A stretch of 42,004 nt of DNA from Bacteroidales bacterium M5 (GTDB taxonomy: Bacteria; Bacteroidota; Bacteroidia; Bacteroidales; Muribaculaceae). The first letter of the stretch is position 1, and the number at the start of each line of letters is the position of its first letter. Below are positions 33,384-41,008 of this stretch, piece after piece. The notes below the pieces were generated by a model that saw only the letters and a list, made by a program, of their open reading frames with translations, was not told the DNA's origin and searched no databases. The stretch spans positions 1-42,004 of the forward strand of contig LUJP01000034.1 of assembly GCA_001689535.1 (NCBI GenBank), in the 5' to 3' direction. Both the position numbers and the translations under genes were made by a program.

Positions 33384-35447
33384 TTACAATTGCGGGGAAA
33401 GGTTCCAGACACAACGGTCGGTCAGAGGATGCTTCTTATTCCCGGCCACAGCCTCGATTATATTCTCACCTTCGGCAAGTTTCACGCCTGTGAAGGTGCA
33501 TACCATCGTATTGTCAGGCTGGGCTGTCCCGGCTTTTTTTCCGTTGACGTAAAGCGTCACAGCACCGCTGTTGCTGAACACGGTGACATCCGTTGTTTCC
33601 CGACTACGGCGCTCGGCTCTCTTCCCGGCTATATAGACCATCGGTTCGGAGTTCCAGTTGGCGCGATAGAAATAATACGCGTCCTTCTTTGTCTTGCGGT
33701 CGTGGGTCACCAGGCCCTTGTCGTTTATACCGTCGCGTTCGCCTTCGGTGCGGTGAGCGGCCCCGAAGTCAAACATGTTCCACACGAAACTTCCCCAAAC
33801 AAACGGTCGGCTGCTGATTATGCGCCAGTTCTCTATATGGTAGACGAGCTGCCAGTTTTCCGGATGCCAGCGGCCCGAGGGCACCGGCTGCACCACACTG
33901 TCCTGCTGATGGCGCACGCTCGCGCCCGCGCCATACTCGCTGATACCTATGCGCAATTCCGGGTAATCGCGATGGGTGGCGTCGAGCCAGGTGGCGAGAG
34001 TGGCGGGCGAAGAGCCATACCATCCGTCATAGCGGTTCCACGCTATATTGTCGGTGATGAAGTTGAGGGCGCCTCCCTGATTGCTTGCCGCGGTGGTGGG
34101 GCGCGTGGGATCCTCGGCGTGGGCCATGACATTGAGTTCCTTCACGTATTCCACCGGATTGTCACCGGCCTCCTTGAGCTCGTTGAAGAGTCCCCAGAAC
34201 ATGATTGACGGGTGATTGTAGTTCTGACGTATAAGCTCGCGGAGCTGCTGACGCCCGTTCTCCTTGAATGATTCCTGGTTCACGAAACCCTTGTCGGCAT
34301 ATCCGCCGGGCCCTACAAAGGGAATTTCAGCCCACACGGTTATGCCGTTGCTGTCAGTGAGGTCATACATGTATTCCGACTGCTGGTAATGGGCCAGACG
34401 CATGGCGTTCACACCCATATCGAGCATTATGTCCATATCCTCGCGGTGATGCTCAGGCAGAAGCGCGTTGCCTATGCCCGCGCGCTCCTGATGGCGGTTC
34501 ACACCGTGCAGAGGTAGATGACGCCCGTTGAGAAAGAAACCCTTCTGCGGATCGGTGTGGAAATAGCGCAGACCGAGCGGCTGCCTCACGCTGTCCATCA
34601 CCTTGCCGTCTTTCAGCACGCTGACTTCTACGGAGTACATAAACGGGTCGCGGCGCCCGTCCCACAGGCGGGGATGGTCAATCTCGAACTTGAGGCTGTC
34701 CGGCTGCGCCACGGCGCCTGGAAGCACTGTCACTCTCTTCTCGCGCGAAAGCAGGCTGCGGTCGCCGTCAAGCACCTCGATACGCAACGTCACATCCTCG
34801 GGGCGAGCGGTGCGCGCCGAAAGTCGCACACCGACTGTGACACCGGCATGGCGCTCGCTCACCGAGTCCTGACGCAGATACACTCCCGGCGATCCGTAAT
34901 CGAGCAGGGAGAGGCCTATGGTGTCGCCTACTATGAGATTCACATCACGGTAAAGTCCGCCATAGAAATTGAAGTCGCCCACCAGAGGCATCACATCGAG
35001 CTGTTCGCCGTTGTTCACTCTCAGCAGCAGCGTATTGTTCTTTCCGTAGTCCACAAAATCGGTAATCTCGAACACAAATGCGGAATATCCTCCGCGATGT
35101 TCGCCCACATGCCGCCCGTTGACAAACAGATTGCACACACTGTTGGCACCGTTGCATTTCACGTAAAGGCGCTTCCCACGTAGCTCCTCGCCCACCGGAA
35201 TGGTCTTGGTATAGTTGCCTATTCCTCGCTTGTAGTCTATTTTACCGGCCAGGGCATCCTGGGCGTTCCAGGTATGGGGAAGGTCGACCCGGCGCGAATC
35301 GCTGTTGTTTACCTCATGGGAAAAGCGGAACTGCCAGTTGCTGTTCAACGAAATTGTCTGCCGGGGAGATGCAAAAGAACCGGCTGTACCCGCTGCGAGT
35401 AAAGCCGATCCTATAAGAGTTTTTACAAATGATCGTGGTAATGACAT
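33384..35447 (-). CDS. Glycoside hydrolase family 2 protein (beta-galactosidase-like)
   Basis: This 687-residue exported enzyme begins with a signal peptide (about 1-26). A GH2 sugar-binding jelly roll (about 30-175, with VDLPHTWNAQDA and LFVNGRHVGEHRGGYSAFVFEIT) and an Ig-like domain (about 195-295) follow. The TIM barrel (about 300-590) has HGVNRHQE, the acid/base Glu423 in MFWGLFNELKE, and the nucleophile Glu504 in GISEYGAGA. The C-terminal beta domain resembles DUF4982. It would cleave beta-linked sugars, most likely galactosides, in the periplasm. No SusC/SusD pair adjoins it, so it is not part of a full polysaccharide locus here. Confidence 0.92.
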   Translation of the reverse strand: MSLPRSFVKTLIGSALLAAGTAGSFASPRQTISLNSNWQFRFSHEVNNSDSRRVDLPHTWNAQDALAGKIDYKRGIGNYTKTIPVGEELRGKRLYVKCNGANSVCNLFVNGRHVGEHRGGYSAFVFEITDFVDYGKNNTLLLRVNNGEQLDVMPLVGDFNFYGGLYRDVNLIVGDTIGLSLLDYGSPGVYLRQDSVSERHAGVTVGVRLSARTARPEDVTLRIEVLDGDRSLLSREKRVTVLPGAVAQPDSLKFEIDHPRLWDGRRDPFMYSVEVSVLKDGKVMDSVRQPLGLRYFHTDPQKGFFLNGRHLPLHGVNRHQERAGIGNALLPEHHREDMDIMLDMGVNAMRLAHYQQSEYMYDLTDSNGITVWAEIPFVGPGGYADKGFVNQESFKENGRQQLRELIRQNYNHPSIMFWGLFNELKEAGDNPVEYVKELNVMAHAEDPTRPTTAASNQGGALNFITDNIAWNRYDGWYGSSPATLATWLDATHRDYPELRIGISEYGAGASVRHQQDSVVQPVPSGRWHPENWQLVYHIENWRIISSRPFVWGSFVWNMFDFGAAHRTEGERDGINDKGLVTHDRKTKKDAYYFYRANWNSEPMVYIAGKRAERRSRETTDVTVFSNSGAVTLYVNGKKAGTAQPDNTMVCTFTGVKLAEGENIIEAVAGNKKHPLTDRCVWNLSPQL

Positions 35448-35479
35448 GGTCTGGGTTGTTGGTTTGACGGAATACCATT

Positions 35480-35511
35480 CAAATTTACTGAATATTCACG
35501 TCATCTGCAAA
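35480..35511 (-). promoter_or_regulatory. Promoter of the GH2 gene
   Basis: On the minus strand TTTG (35511-35508), 20 nt, then TAAATTTG (35487-35480). The start is expected near 35473, about 25 nt before the ATG at 35447. This separates the GH2 gene from the DUF4252 operon that ends at 35553. Confidence 0.7.
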
Positions 35512-35552
35512 CCTCCGGCCGAAAGCGGCTGTCAGATGCTTTTCATCAGCCC

Positions 35553-36017
35553 CTACAGGTTGCTTGCGATATCTATCTTCCCGGAAATCACAATAAGCTG
35601 CATATCGTCGGGAGCCTCCTGAGCCACTATCATCATCCGGTCGATGCGGCCGTCAGGCATCGGATAGCCATATATTCTCAAGGTATCTGAGCGTTCAATT
35701 GTCTCAAGAAGCATATCGCCAATCTGTTTTTCGGCAAGGAGCCTTCTGCAATCGGCCACCGAAGCGCGGCTCTTGCATTCTATAACCTCAACGCCCTTCA
35801 TTCCTTTCATTACTTTACCTATTTCGCGGCCAACATACAGACGACCTATGGATAGCATTGCCTTTTTTACTCTCACCACTTCCACTTCTTTGTCGTTGTA
35901 ACGGGCCAGTTCAGGGAATGTCTTATGCTTGAACGACACGCATGAAGTCGACAGCAGTGCACAAGCGAGCGCCACCATAGCCAGCCTGAGGCCGCTCTTA
36001 AATCTCAATGTCGCCAT
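35553..36017 (-). CDS. DUF4252 domain lipoprotein
   Basis: This 154-residue protein has a lipoprotein signal (VALACALLSTSC). The body resembles DUF4252: a basic region (VEVVRVKKAMLSIGRLYVG), MKGVEVIECKS, and a C-terminal hydrophobic strand (MQLIVISGKID). The function is unknown. It overlaps the preceding DUF4252 gene by 20 bases, and the overlapping N-terminus is needed for the basic start of the signal. It is the last gene of the sigma/anti-sigma operon, so it is likely part of that regulon. Confidence 0.82.
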   Translation of the reverse strand: MATLRFKSGLRLAMVALACALLSTSCVSFKHKTFPELARYNDKEVEVVRVKKAMLSIGRLYVGREIGKVMKGMKGVEVIECKSRASVADCRRLLAEKQIGDMLLETIERSDTLRIYGYPMPDGRIDRMMIVAQEAPDDMQLIVISGKIDIASNL

Positions 36018-36462
36018 GGATATAAATCAATGTATATTCGTTATCTTTTTCAGACACCTCGATTATAAGATCTCTTATGACATTATTGTCGAGTTTACTT
36101 GGAGAGAAAATATTCACACTCTCGCCGTCGTCCTTGGTTTCGACAAGAACGGTGGTGTTTTTGCCTTTGAGAATCCCGGCAGCGGCCGTTTTAAGTCGGG
36201 AAGCGAGTTCTGGCTTCTCTGCATTGACCAGTTCCAGCCCTCCCGGATTTTTGATACCCTTGATTGCCACCCCCATATTATCGATATCTATATTGTCGGA
36301 TAATTTCGAGAGTCCCAACTTCATCATCGGGCCGCTCACATACACTGAGGTAATACCTTTGATTTTTGCAAGGTCGGCAAAAACGCGAGTGGCGTTTGTC
36401 TGCGCCGACAGTCCGGTTACGGCAAGTATAATCGCCGCTAAAAAAGTGTAGATTCGTTTCAT
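35998..36462 (-). CDS. DUF4252 domain exported protein
   Basis: This 154-residue protein has a signal peptide (MKRIYTFLAAIILAVTGLSAQ). The DUF4252 body contains VFADLAKIKGITSVYVSGPMM and, near the end, NVIRDLIIEVSEKDNEYTLIYIHGDIEI. The paralogous gene follows directly. DUF4252 proteins in Bacteroidota are repeatedly found in ECF sigma operons; their role is unknown. The start overlaps the stop of the upstream anti-sigma-like gene as ATGA. Confidence 0.85.
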   Translation of the reverse strand: MKRIYTFLAAIILAVTGLSAQTNATRVFADLAKIKGITSVYVSGPMMKLGLSKLSDNIDIDNMGVAIKGIKNPGGLELVNAEKPELASRLKTAAAGILKGKNTTVLVETKDDGESVNIFSPSKLDNNVIRDLIIEVSEKDNEYTLIYIHGDIEI

Positions 36463-37235
36463 ATCAATGAGTTTTTGATTATTTGTGCTGTATTTTCAAT
36501 CTGTCTGTTGCTCTCCTCGATGCTCTTCGCTGCCGGAGCAAGCTCAGTGCCCACTTTGTTCATGGCTCTGTCGATGGTCTGGAGTGCCAGCAGGGTCACG
36601 CGCATGGCCTCGAGACTGTCGGCCTGTTCGGTAATCATTATGGTGTTGCCTTCAACCTCCACCACGGGGTTGCTGACCGATACTGGACGAACTGCCGACT
36701 TGGCAACCGCGGAGGTTTTAGCGGTCCTGACAACCGGGGAAGCCTCGGCAATCATGTGTTCCTCCGGCAATGCTGCTGCACTGACGTCAGGTATCGCTGA
36801 TGTATCACCGGGGGCGGCTTCGGCCACACGAACCGGCGAGGCTGCCTGCGGTTCCATATCACTCCGCGAGCTGAAAAAACGCCATGAGATACCAAGCACG
36901 AGGACCACTGCTGCGGCGCCAGCGATGAGGCGATACAGGAGTCCCGACGTACGTCTGCGCCGCATGCCATCAGGCTCGTCCGCCTGGGCCTCACCTATGG
37001 TGGCATCAAGCAGACGCTGCTCCAGGCCGGCGGGGATATCGATTTCCGAGCGGAGTTTGATGCCCGAGTCACAGACCGCGCGAAGAATCTCGCGCTCCAT
37101 GCGGAGCTCAGGGGTGAGCTCGCTGTCGTCGGCTGCTTCAAGCATCGAGAGAAGCATGGCGTTCTCGGCCGGAGTGGTATTTCCTTCGTAATAACGACGA
37201 AGATAATCGTTGATGAGGGTAAAATCTGGTTTCAT
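36459..37235 (-). CDS. Anti-sigma-factor-like membrane protein
   Basis: This 258-residue protein has a cytosolic N-terminal part (about 1-98) that includes INDYLRRYYEGNTTPAENAMLLSMLEAADD, resembling the N-terminus of Bacteroidota anti-sigma proteins. One membrane helix (about 100-118) and a low-complexity, Ala/Val-rich extracytoplasmic tail follow. Position and ATGA overlap with the sigma factor make it the likely cognate inhibitor. No zinc-binding HxxxCxxC is seen. The assignment rests on context and topology more than on a sequence motif. Confidence 0.75.
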   Translation of the reverse strand: MKPDFTLINDYLRRYYEGNTTPAENAMLLSMLEAADDSELTPELRMEREILRAVCDSGIKLRSEIDIPAGLEQRLLDATIGEAQADEPDGMRRRRTSGLLYRLIAGAAAVVLVLGISWRFFSSRSDMEPQAASPVRVAEAAPGDTSAIPDVSAAALPEEHMIAEASPVVRTAKTSAVAKSAVRPVSVSNPVVEVEGNTIMITEQADSLEAMRVTLLALQTIDRAMNKVGTELAPAAKSIEESNRQIENTAQIIKNSLI

Positions 37236-37729
37236 TGCTGTTGGGAATAGAGGAGTCGGAGTTTTGTGCGTGCCCGGCTCAACAGAGTCCGTACGTTGGC
37301 ATCCGAGAGACCCGTAATCCGTGCTATCTCAGTGTTAGAGCATTCCGAGAATGCGCTGAGGCTGAGTACGCGCTGCTGATTTTCAGGCAGTTGCCGCATC
37401 ATCCGTTTCAATGTGCTGAGTTCATGGTCTTTTTCCAGTAGCTCGTCCATGGAATCGGACGCTGCCAGACTGTCGGCTTCAGAAAGCTGGTCGGACGGTT
37501 TGCGGCTGCGGGCAATATCTATTGCCGCATAGCGTGCCGCCGAAATGCAATAAGCTGTCGGATTGCCGATTTCCGGCATCGAATCACGGTGTTCCCAGAT
37601 ACGGATCATGGCCATCTGCACTGCATCGGATGCATCGTCGGCGTTTTCAAGAATCATGTATGCCAGGCGATACATCGCCTTGTGGCATGGCATAATCTCG
37701 TTCCTGAAAAACTGTTCTGTGATGGTCAT
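37232..37729 (-). CDS. ECF RNA polymerase sigma factor
   Basis: This 165-residue sigma-70-type factor has region 2 at about 10-80 (AMYRLAYMILENADDASDAVQMAMIRIWEHRD...ARYAAIDIARSRK). Region 4 is at about 105-160 (MMRQLPENQQRVLSLSAFSECSNTEIARITGLSDANVRTLLSRARTKLR). It has no regions 1 or 3, as usual for ECF factors. It is the first gene of an operon with an anti-sigma-like protein and two DUF4252 proteins. The promoter-like sequence upstream suggests it activates its own transcription. Confidence 0.93.
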   Translation of the reverse strand: MTITEQFFRNEIMPCHKAMYRLAYMILENADDASDAVQMAMIRIWEHRDSMPEIGNPTAYCISAARYAAIDIARSRKPSDQLSEADSLAASDSMDELLEKDHELSTLKRMMRQLPENQQRVLSLSAFSECSNTEIARITGLSDANVRTLLSRARTKLRLLYSQQQ

Positions 37730-37764
37730 TTTTCCGTCTGTTTTCTGTCGGGTTACATCTATCT

Positions 37765-37794
37765 GACGGAACCAACTCCGCGTTTGTTACACTC
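37765..37794 (-). promoter_or_regulatory. Probable ECF-type promoter of the leftward sigma operon
   Basis: On the minus strand GAGTGTAAC (37794-37786), 17 nt, then CGTC (37768-37765). AAC-containing -35 and CGTC -10 boxes are typical of ECF sigma factors. The start is expected near 37758, about 29 nt before the ATG. No TAnnTTTG box lies in this interval, so an ECF promoter is the best explanation. Confidence 0.55.
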
Positions 37795-37840
37795 AACCTC
37801 CTTTTTTTTCAAAAATTCCGGGTTAATGTAAAAACATGAA

Positions 37841-37862
37841 CCGTCGATATCCCTATCGACGG
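37841..37862. repeat. 22-bp palindrome, copy 1
   Basis: CCGTCGATA, then TCCC, then TATCGACGG: 9-bp perfect arms and a 4-nt loop. An identical copy lies at 39881-39902. It sits between the divergent sigma operon and the exported-protein gene starting at 38003. Confidence 0.8.
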
Positions 37863-37941
37863 CGAAACGGGTGGCAATAAGGAAATCCCGGCCGAACCTC
37901 AGATATTGTTTCTTGAATGGAGACAAAACTTTTTAATTGGC

Positions 37942-37972
37942 ATTGCGTTTAAAATTTCAACAGGTATCTTTG
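37942..37972 (+). promoter_or_regulatory. Promoter of the thioredoxin-fold protein-tpx operon
   Basis: ATTG (37942-37945), 19 nt, then TATCTTTG (37965-37972), one mismatch from the consensus -33 box. The start is expected near 37979, about 24 nt before the ATG at 38003. Confidence 0.65.
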
Positions 37973-38002
37973 CATACCCAGATTCATCCGACGCTTATTA
38001 TT

Positions 38003-39193
38003 ATGAAATATCTTGTTGCCATTTCCATCCTGTTTGCCGCATCGACAGCCATAGCCGTCGAGATCGACCCGCGCATCAGCCATATTGCCGACCGTCTCTC
38101 TTCGACCGACGTATACACCGATTCGGCACGCTTCTCGATGACCATGGAGGCTATGTCAACCGACGTGGGTTATAACGTGCACATTGCCCAGCGTCGTGCC
38201 GAAGGCGACACGCTTGCGCCTTGCAGCTATATCATACGCTGGAGCGATTCAGAAAATGGCCGTTCCGGCGGTTTCGCGGCTTATTATCATGGCAATCTTT
38301 TCAGATTCTCAGGACGCAAGCTTACGGAATTCCATGCCGCGGAAGACACCACGGTTTTCCGTCCCTCCAATCCATCGGCAGGAATGCAGCAGACCGCACA
38401 ATACGCCTACCTGCTCCCTGCCTTCATAGGCGCGGAGCTCCGAAAAATGGCAGCTGATCCCGCCTATACACTCAGCTTTAATCCCGATACGATTATAGGA
38501 GGCCGACATCTCCAGTCGGTAAAGGCGGTCTCCACCCACAACGGCCTCGCAGCCCGTACCATCAATTATATCACCGACCGCGCCACATCGCTGCCTGTAT
38601 TTCTGGAAATAGTCAACAATCCCGGCGCGCCGAGCGAGCAGATTATCTCTGTTGCTTACTCCGGCTGCCCCGCACACAATTGCGGTGAAATCAACGAACA
38701 GACTCTCGCCGCAATGTTCCCTGAGCCGTTTACACGCTTCCGCAGCTTCAGAATGAATGTGAGCAACCTATCCGGACTGCCTCTGCCGGGATTCTCATTG
38801 CCTACCACCACAGGCGAACGGTACACACGCGCGGAAGACGACGCGTTCCGCCGCCCGACCATTTTGGCGATAATCGACGAGACTGCCACTGACGGGGCCG
38901 CGGTAGAAAGCCTCCGCAATGCCGTGGCCTCACTGAAACCGGGAGCCGACCTGATACTTGCCTTCACCGGCAACGATGTGGACCGTATAGAGGCGCTCGC
39001 GCCCGACATGCGCCAGGGCGAACACCTGCTTATGAGCGCACGCGGGCTTGCCCGCGACCTCGGAGCGCGACAGCTGCCGACGGTCATCGTATGCGATTCC
39101 GCAGGGATGGTGACAAAGGTTCTGCCGGGGCACAACAATCAGCTTGCCTCAGATGTTATAGAGTATATCTATTCTATTTCCGACAACAGCTAA
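38003..39193 (+). CDS. Exported protein with a degenerate thioredoxin-like C-terminal domain
   Basis: The product has 396 residues. A signal peptide (MKYLVAISILFAASTAIA) leads into an N-terminal domain (about 20-235), mostly beta, of a type resembling LolA/DUF2092-like carriers. The C-terminal domain (about 258-393) is thioredoxin/redoxin-like by pattern: LPLPGFSLPTTTGERYT at its start and ARQLPTVIVCDSAGMVTKVLPG with the expected cis-Pro. The place where WCxxC would stand (ILAIIDETAT) has no cysteine, so redox activity is unlikely unless Cys222/Cys227 (CPAHNC) take over. The frame extends to 37937, over the promoter; 38003 is the start used. Thiol peroxidase follows after 22 nt. Confidence 0.8.
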   Translation: MKYLVAISILFAASTAIAVEIDPRISHIADRLSSTDVYTDSARFSMTMEAMSTDVGYNVHIAQRRAEGDTLAPCSYIIRWSDSENGRSGGFAAYYHGNLFRFSGRKLTEFHAAEDTTVFRPSNPSAGMQQTAQYAYLLPAFIGAELRKMAADPAYTLSFNPDTIIGGRHLQSVKAVSTHNGLAARTINYITDRATSLPVFLEIVNNPGAPSEQIISVAYSGCPAHNCGEINEQTLAAMFPEPFTRFRSFRMNVSNLSGLPLPGFSLPTTTGERYTRAEDDAFRRPTILAIIDETATDGAAVESLRNAVASLKPGADLILAFTGNDVDRIEALAPDMRQGEHLLMSARGLARDLGARQLPTVIVCDSAGMVTKVLPGHNNQLASDVIEYIYSISDNS

Positions 39194-39215
39194 CAAGCAA
39201 CTTTCAGATACATTT

Positions 39216-39719
39216 ATGGATACAGTATATTTCAAAGGCACTCCCTGTCACACTTTCGGACAGATGCCTGCCGCAGGCTCAAAAGCTCCGTCGTTCAACC
39301 TTGCAGGCGCCGACCTTTCGCCTGTGAAAAGTGCCGATTATGAAGGCAAGACAGTGGTGCTTAACATCTTTCCGAGTCTTGACACCGACGTCTGCGCACG
39401 CAGCGTGAGGAAATTCAACGAAGAAGCGGCTTCGCTCAAAGACACCGTGGTGGTTTGCGCCTCGATGGATCTCCCTTTTGCCATGGGACGTTTCTGCACT
39501 GCCAACGCCATTGAAAACGTAACCGTGGGTTCCGCCTTCCGCTCCCCGCTTTTCGGGCAGGAATACGGCGTGCAGCTTTGCGACGGCCCACTGGCCGGAC
39601 TGCTTGCACGCGCCGTGGTTGTGATCGGCCCCGACGGACGTGTGAAATACCGCGAACTCGTCCATGAAATCACCGACGAACCCGACTACGCGGCAGCAAT
39701 CTCCGCAATAAAAGAATAA
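39216..39719 (+). CDS. tpx: Thiol peroxidase
   Basis: This 167-residue 2-Cys peroxiredoxin of the Tpx type reduces hydrogen peroxide and alkyl hydroperoxides using thioredoxin. The peroxidatic Cys60 is in FPSLDTDVCARSVRKFN, and the resolving Cys94 is in GRFCTANAIENV. The start MDTVYFKGTPCHTFGQMP matches the usual N-terminus. It lies 22 nt after the thioredoxin-fold gene, so the two may act together in the envelope stress response, although Tpx itself has no signal peptide here. A terminator follows. Confidence 0.95.
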   Translation: MDTVYFKGTPCHTFGQMPAAGSKAPSFNLAGADLSPVKSADYEGKTVVLNIFPSLDTDVCARSVRKFNEEAASLKDTVVVCASMDLPFAMGRFCTANAIENVTVGSAFRSPLFGQEYGVQLCDGPLAGLLARAVVVIGPDGRVKYRELVHEITDEPDYAAAISAIKE

Positions 39720-39746
39720 CCACCCACCTTACAACCTAATAAGCAG

Positions 39747-39783
39747 AAAGAGCGGCGCCCCCGGCCCCGCTCTTTTCCTGTTT
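39747..39783 (+). terminator. Rho-independent terminator after tpx
   Basis: AAAGAGCGG (39747-39755) pairs with CCGCTCTTT (39767-39775) around a GC-rich loop, followed by TCCTGTTTT. It lies 28 nt past the tpx stop and fits an intrinsic terminator. Confidence 0.8.
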
Positions 39784-39794
39784 TAAAAGAAACT

Positions 39795-39860
39795 GGGAAG
39801 GTCGGCGTCCCGCCGTCCTCCCCCCCCTCAAAAAAAACGACGCCGGAAGCCGACGCTCCC
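39795..39860. repeat. Imperfect fold-back element
   Basis: The left arm 39795-39817 (GGGAAGGTCGGCGTCC...) and the right arm 39838-39860 (...AGCCGACGCTCCC) are about 80 percent reverse-complementary around a C-run and A-run centre. No coding capacity is credible. It looks like a REP/MITE-type element in the gene-free stretch 39720-40150. That stretch also holds the tpx terminator, the second palindrome copy and the next promoter. Confidence 0.5.
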
Positions 39861-39880
39861 AGGCCCGCATGGCTCACGGC

Positions 39881-39902
39881 CCGTCGATATCCCTATCGAC
39901 GG
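39881..39902. repeat. 22-bp palindrome, copy 2
   Basis: Identical to 37841-37862 over all 22 bases: arms CCGTCGATA and TATCGACGG with loop TCCC. It lies 21 nt after the fold-back element. Confidence 0.8.
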
Positions 39903-40038
39903 TGATAGTAAGACATATCCGTATTATTCCGACAGCGGCTGCGGCGAGACTCCTGTAAAAGTAAAAAACATGCGGAGCAAAAGTCGATTCATTAAAAAAC
40001 ACCCGGAATATTACCAACTCATGATTTTTTCATGGGCA

Positions 40039-40067
40039 GAGTGCAACCTCAGTTGTATTTTTGCGTC
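40039..40067 (+). promoter_or_regulatory. Probable ECF-type promoter of the rightward sigma operon
   Basis: GAGTGCAAC (40039-40047), 16 nt, then CGTC (40064-40067), the same signature as upstream of the leftward sigma operon. A housekeeping-like TATTTTTG (40056-40063) directly abuts the CGTC, so both holoenzymes might use this site. The gene start at 40151 leaves a leader of about 75 nt. Confidence 0.5.
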
Positions 40068-40150
40068 ATAATAGCGAAGCCATCGTAATCTCTTTCACGA
40101 TGTCCGCTTTTTCATCACTAAGAATTCAATCAAATAAAATCAGATATCAC

Positions 40151-40990
40151 ATGAGAAAATTCTTCAATTTAATGGTTGCAGTAATGCTGGCTGCAGTGAC
40201 CACAGGATGCAGCATGAGAGATCTTGCCGACATCGAACCCACCGCGTGGGAGAAACAGCAGTTTGAGCGAGAGGTACGTCAGTCAGTTGCCAAGGCAGTG
40301 AAGACTCCGGGCATCGACAACGGCTCTACCATCGTTGTGACGAATAGCGGCGACACCCTCATAGCGCCCAGCGATACCACACTCAAGGCGGCCGACATAC
40401 GCACTGTCTATGTCGACATTCAGGCCCCCGCCTACCCCAGAAAAATATCATCGCGTGCCCTGGAAATATCAAGCGTCATTATGGTCATAATACTGGTGGC
40501 TGGTACCATATTGCTTATTCTTATCGGTGTGTTTGTGATGATTTTCCGCCGCCAGCATGGACGCAACAAATCTATCAATCATGCTATCGACGAAGGCTAT
40601 CAGCTGCCCGAGTCGTTCTTCACCGGCGCACCCACCGCCGCGCCCATCACCATCAACCAGATATCCGAGGTAAAACCCTGTTCAGCCGACAATACCAATC
40701 CACCGGCCAACAACCCCGGCGAGCCGTGCACCACTCCTCCTCACTACGAACAGGCATCTCACAACATTTCGTCAACAATCCGCGATGCCGTGAAAGGCAT
40801 CAATAGTGTGTCGAATCCGGCGGCATATCAGTCTTTGCGCAAAGGCATGCTGCTCGTGGCTTTCGGTCTGCTCACATTCATATTCTTCGCTTCCGTACGC
40901 ATTATTCCGCTCGGCTATCTCTGCGGAGGCACACTCGTGATACTTGGAGCCGCCAAACTTTTCACTTATTTTTTATATAGAAGAGGCTGA
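40151..40990 (+). CDS. DUF6249-like membrane lipoprotein
   Basis: The product has 279 residues. A lipoprotein-like signal (MRKFFNLMVAVMLAAVTTGCS) precedes a periplasmic stretch (about 20-100). A strong membrane helix (about 104-133) follows, then IFRRQHGRNKSINHAIDEGYQLPESFF, a Pro/Asn-rich linker, and a C-terminal helical hairpin (about 232-276). The last part resembles DUF6249, a family usually encoded beside ECF sigma factors in Bacteroidales. The frame is open to 40061, but the signal sequence fixes the start at 40151. It may sense envelope state for the sigma factor 18 nt downstream; this is inference. Confidence 0.78.
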   Translation: MRKFFNLMVAVMLAAVTTGCSMRDLADIEPTAWEKQQFEREVRQSVAKAVKTPGIDNGSTIVVTNSGDTLIAPSDTTLKAADIRTVYVDIQAPAYPRKISSRALEISSVIMVIILVAGTILLILIGVFVMIFRRQHGRNKSINHAIDEGYQLPESFFTGAPTAAPITINQISEVKPCSADNTNPPANNPGEPCTTPPHYEQASHNISSTIRDAVKGINSVSNPAAYQSLRKGMLLVAFGLLTFIFFASVRIIPLGYLCGGTLVILGAAKLFTYFLYRRG

Positions 40991-41008
40991 TAGACCCACC
41001 CGACAACG

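Noticed and set aside
35500..35540. Hairpin CATCTG...CAGATG with inner GCCG/CGGC as a terminator of the DUF4252 operon.
   Set aside because: No T-run follows on the relevant strand, and it overlaps the GH2 -33 box; function unclear.
39686..39877. 63-residue minus-strand frame past tpx.
   Set aside because: It covers a terminator and a fold-back element, with Gly/Arg-rich shadow composition.
40061..40150. Upstream extension of the DUF6249-like gene.
   Set aside because: It covers the promoter boxes; the signal sequence begins at 40151.
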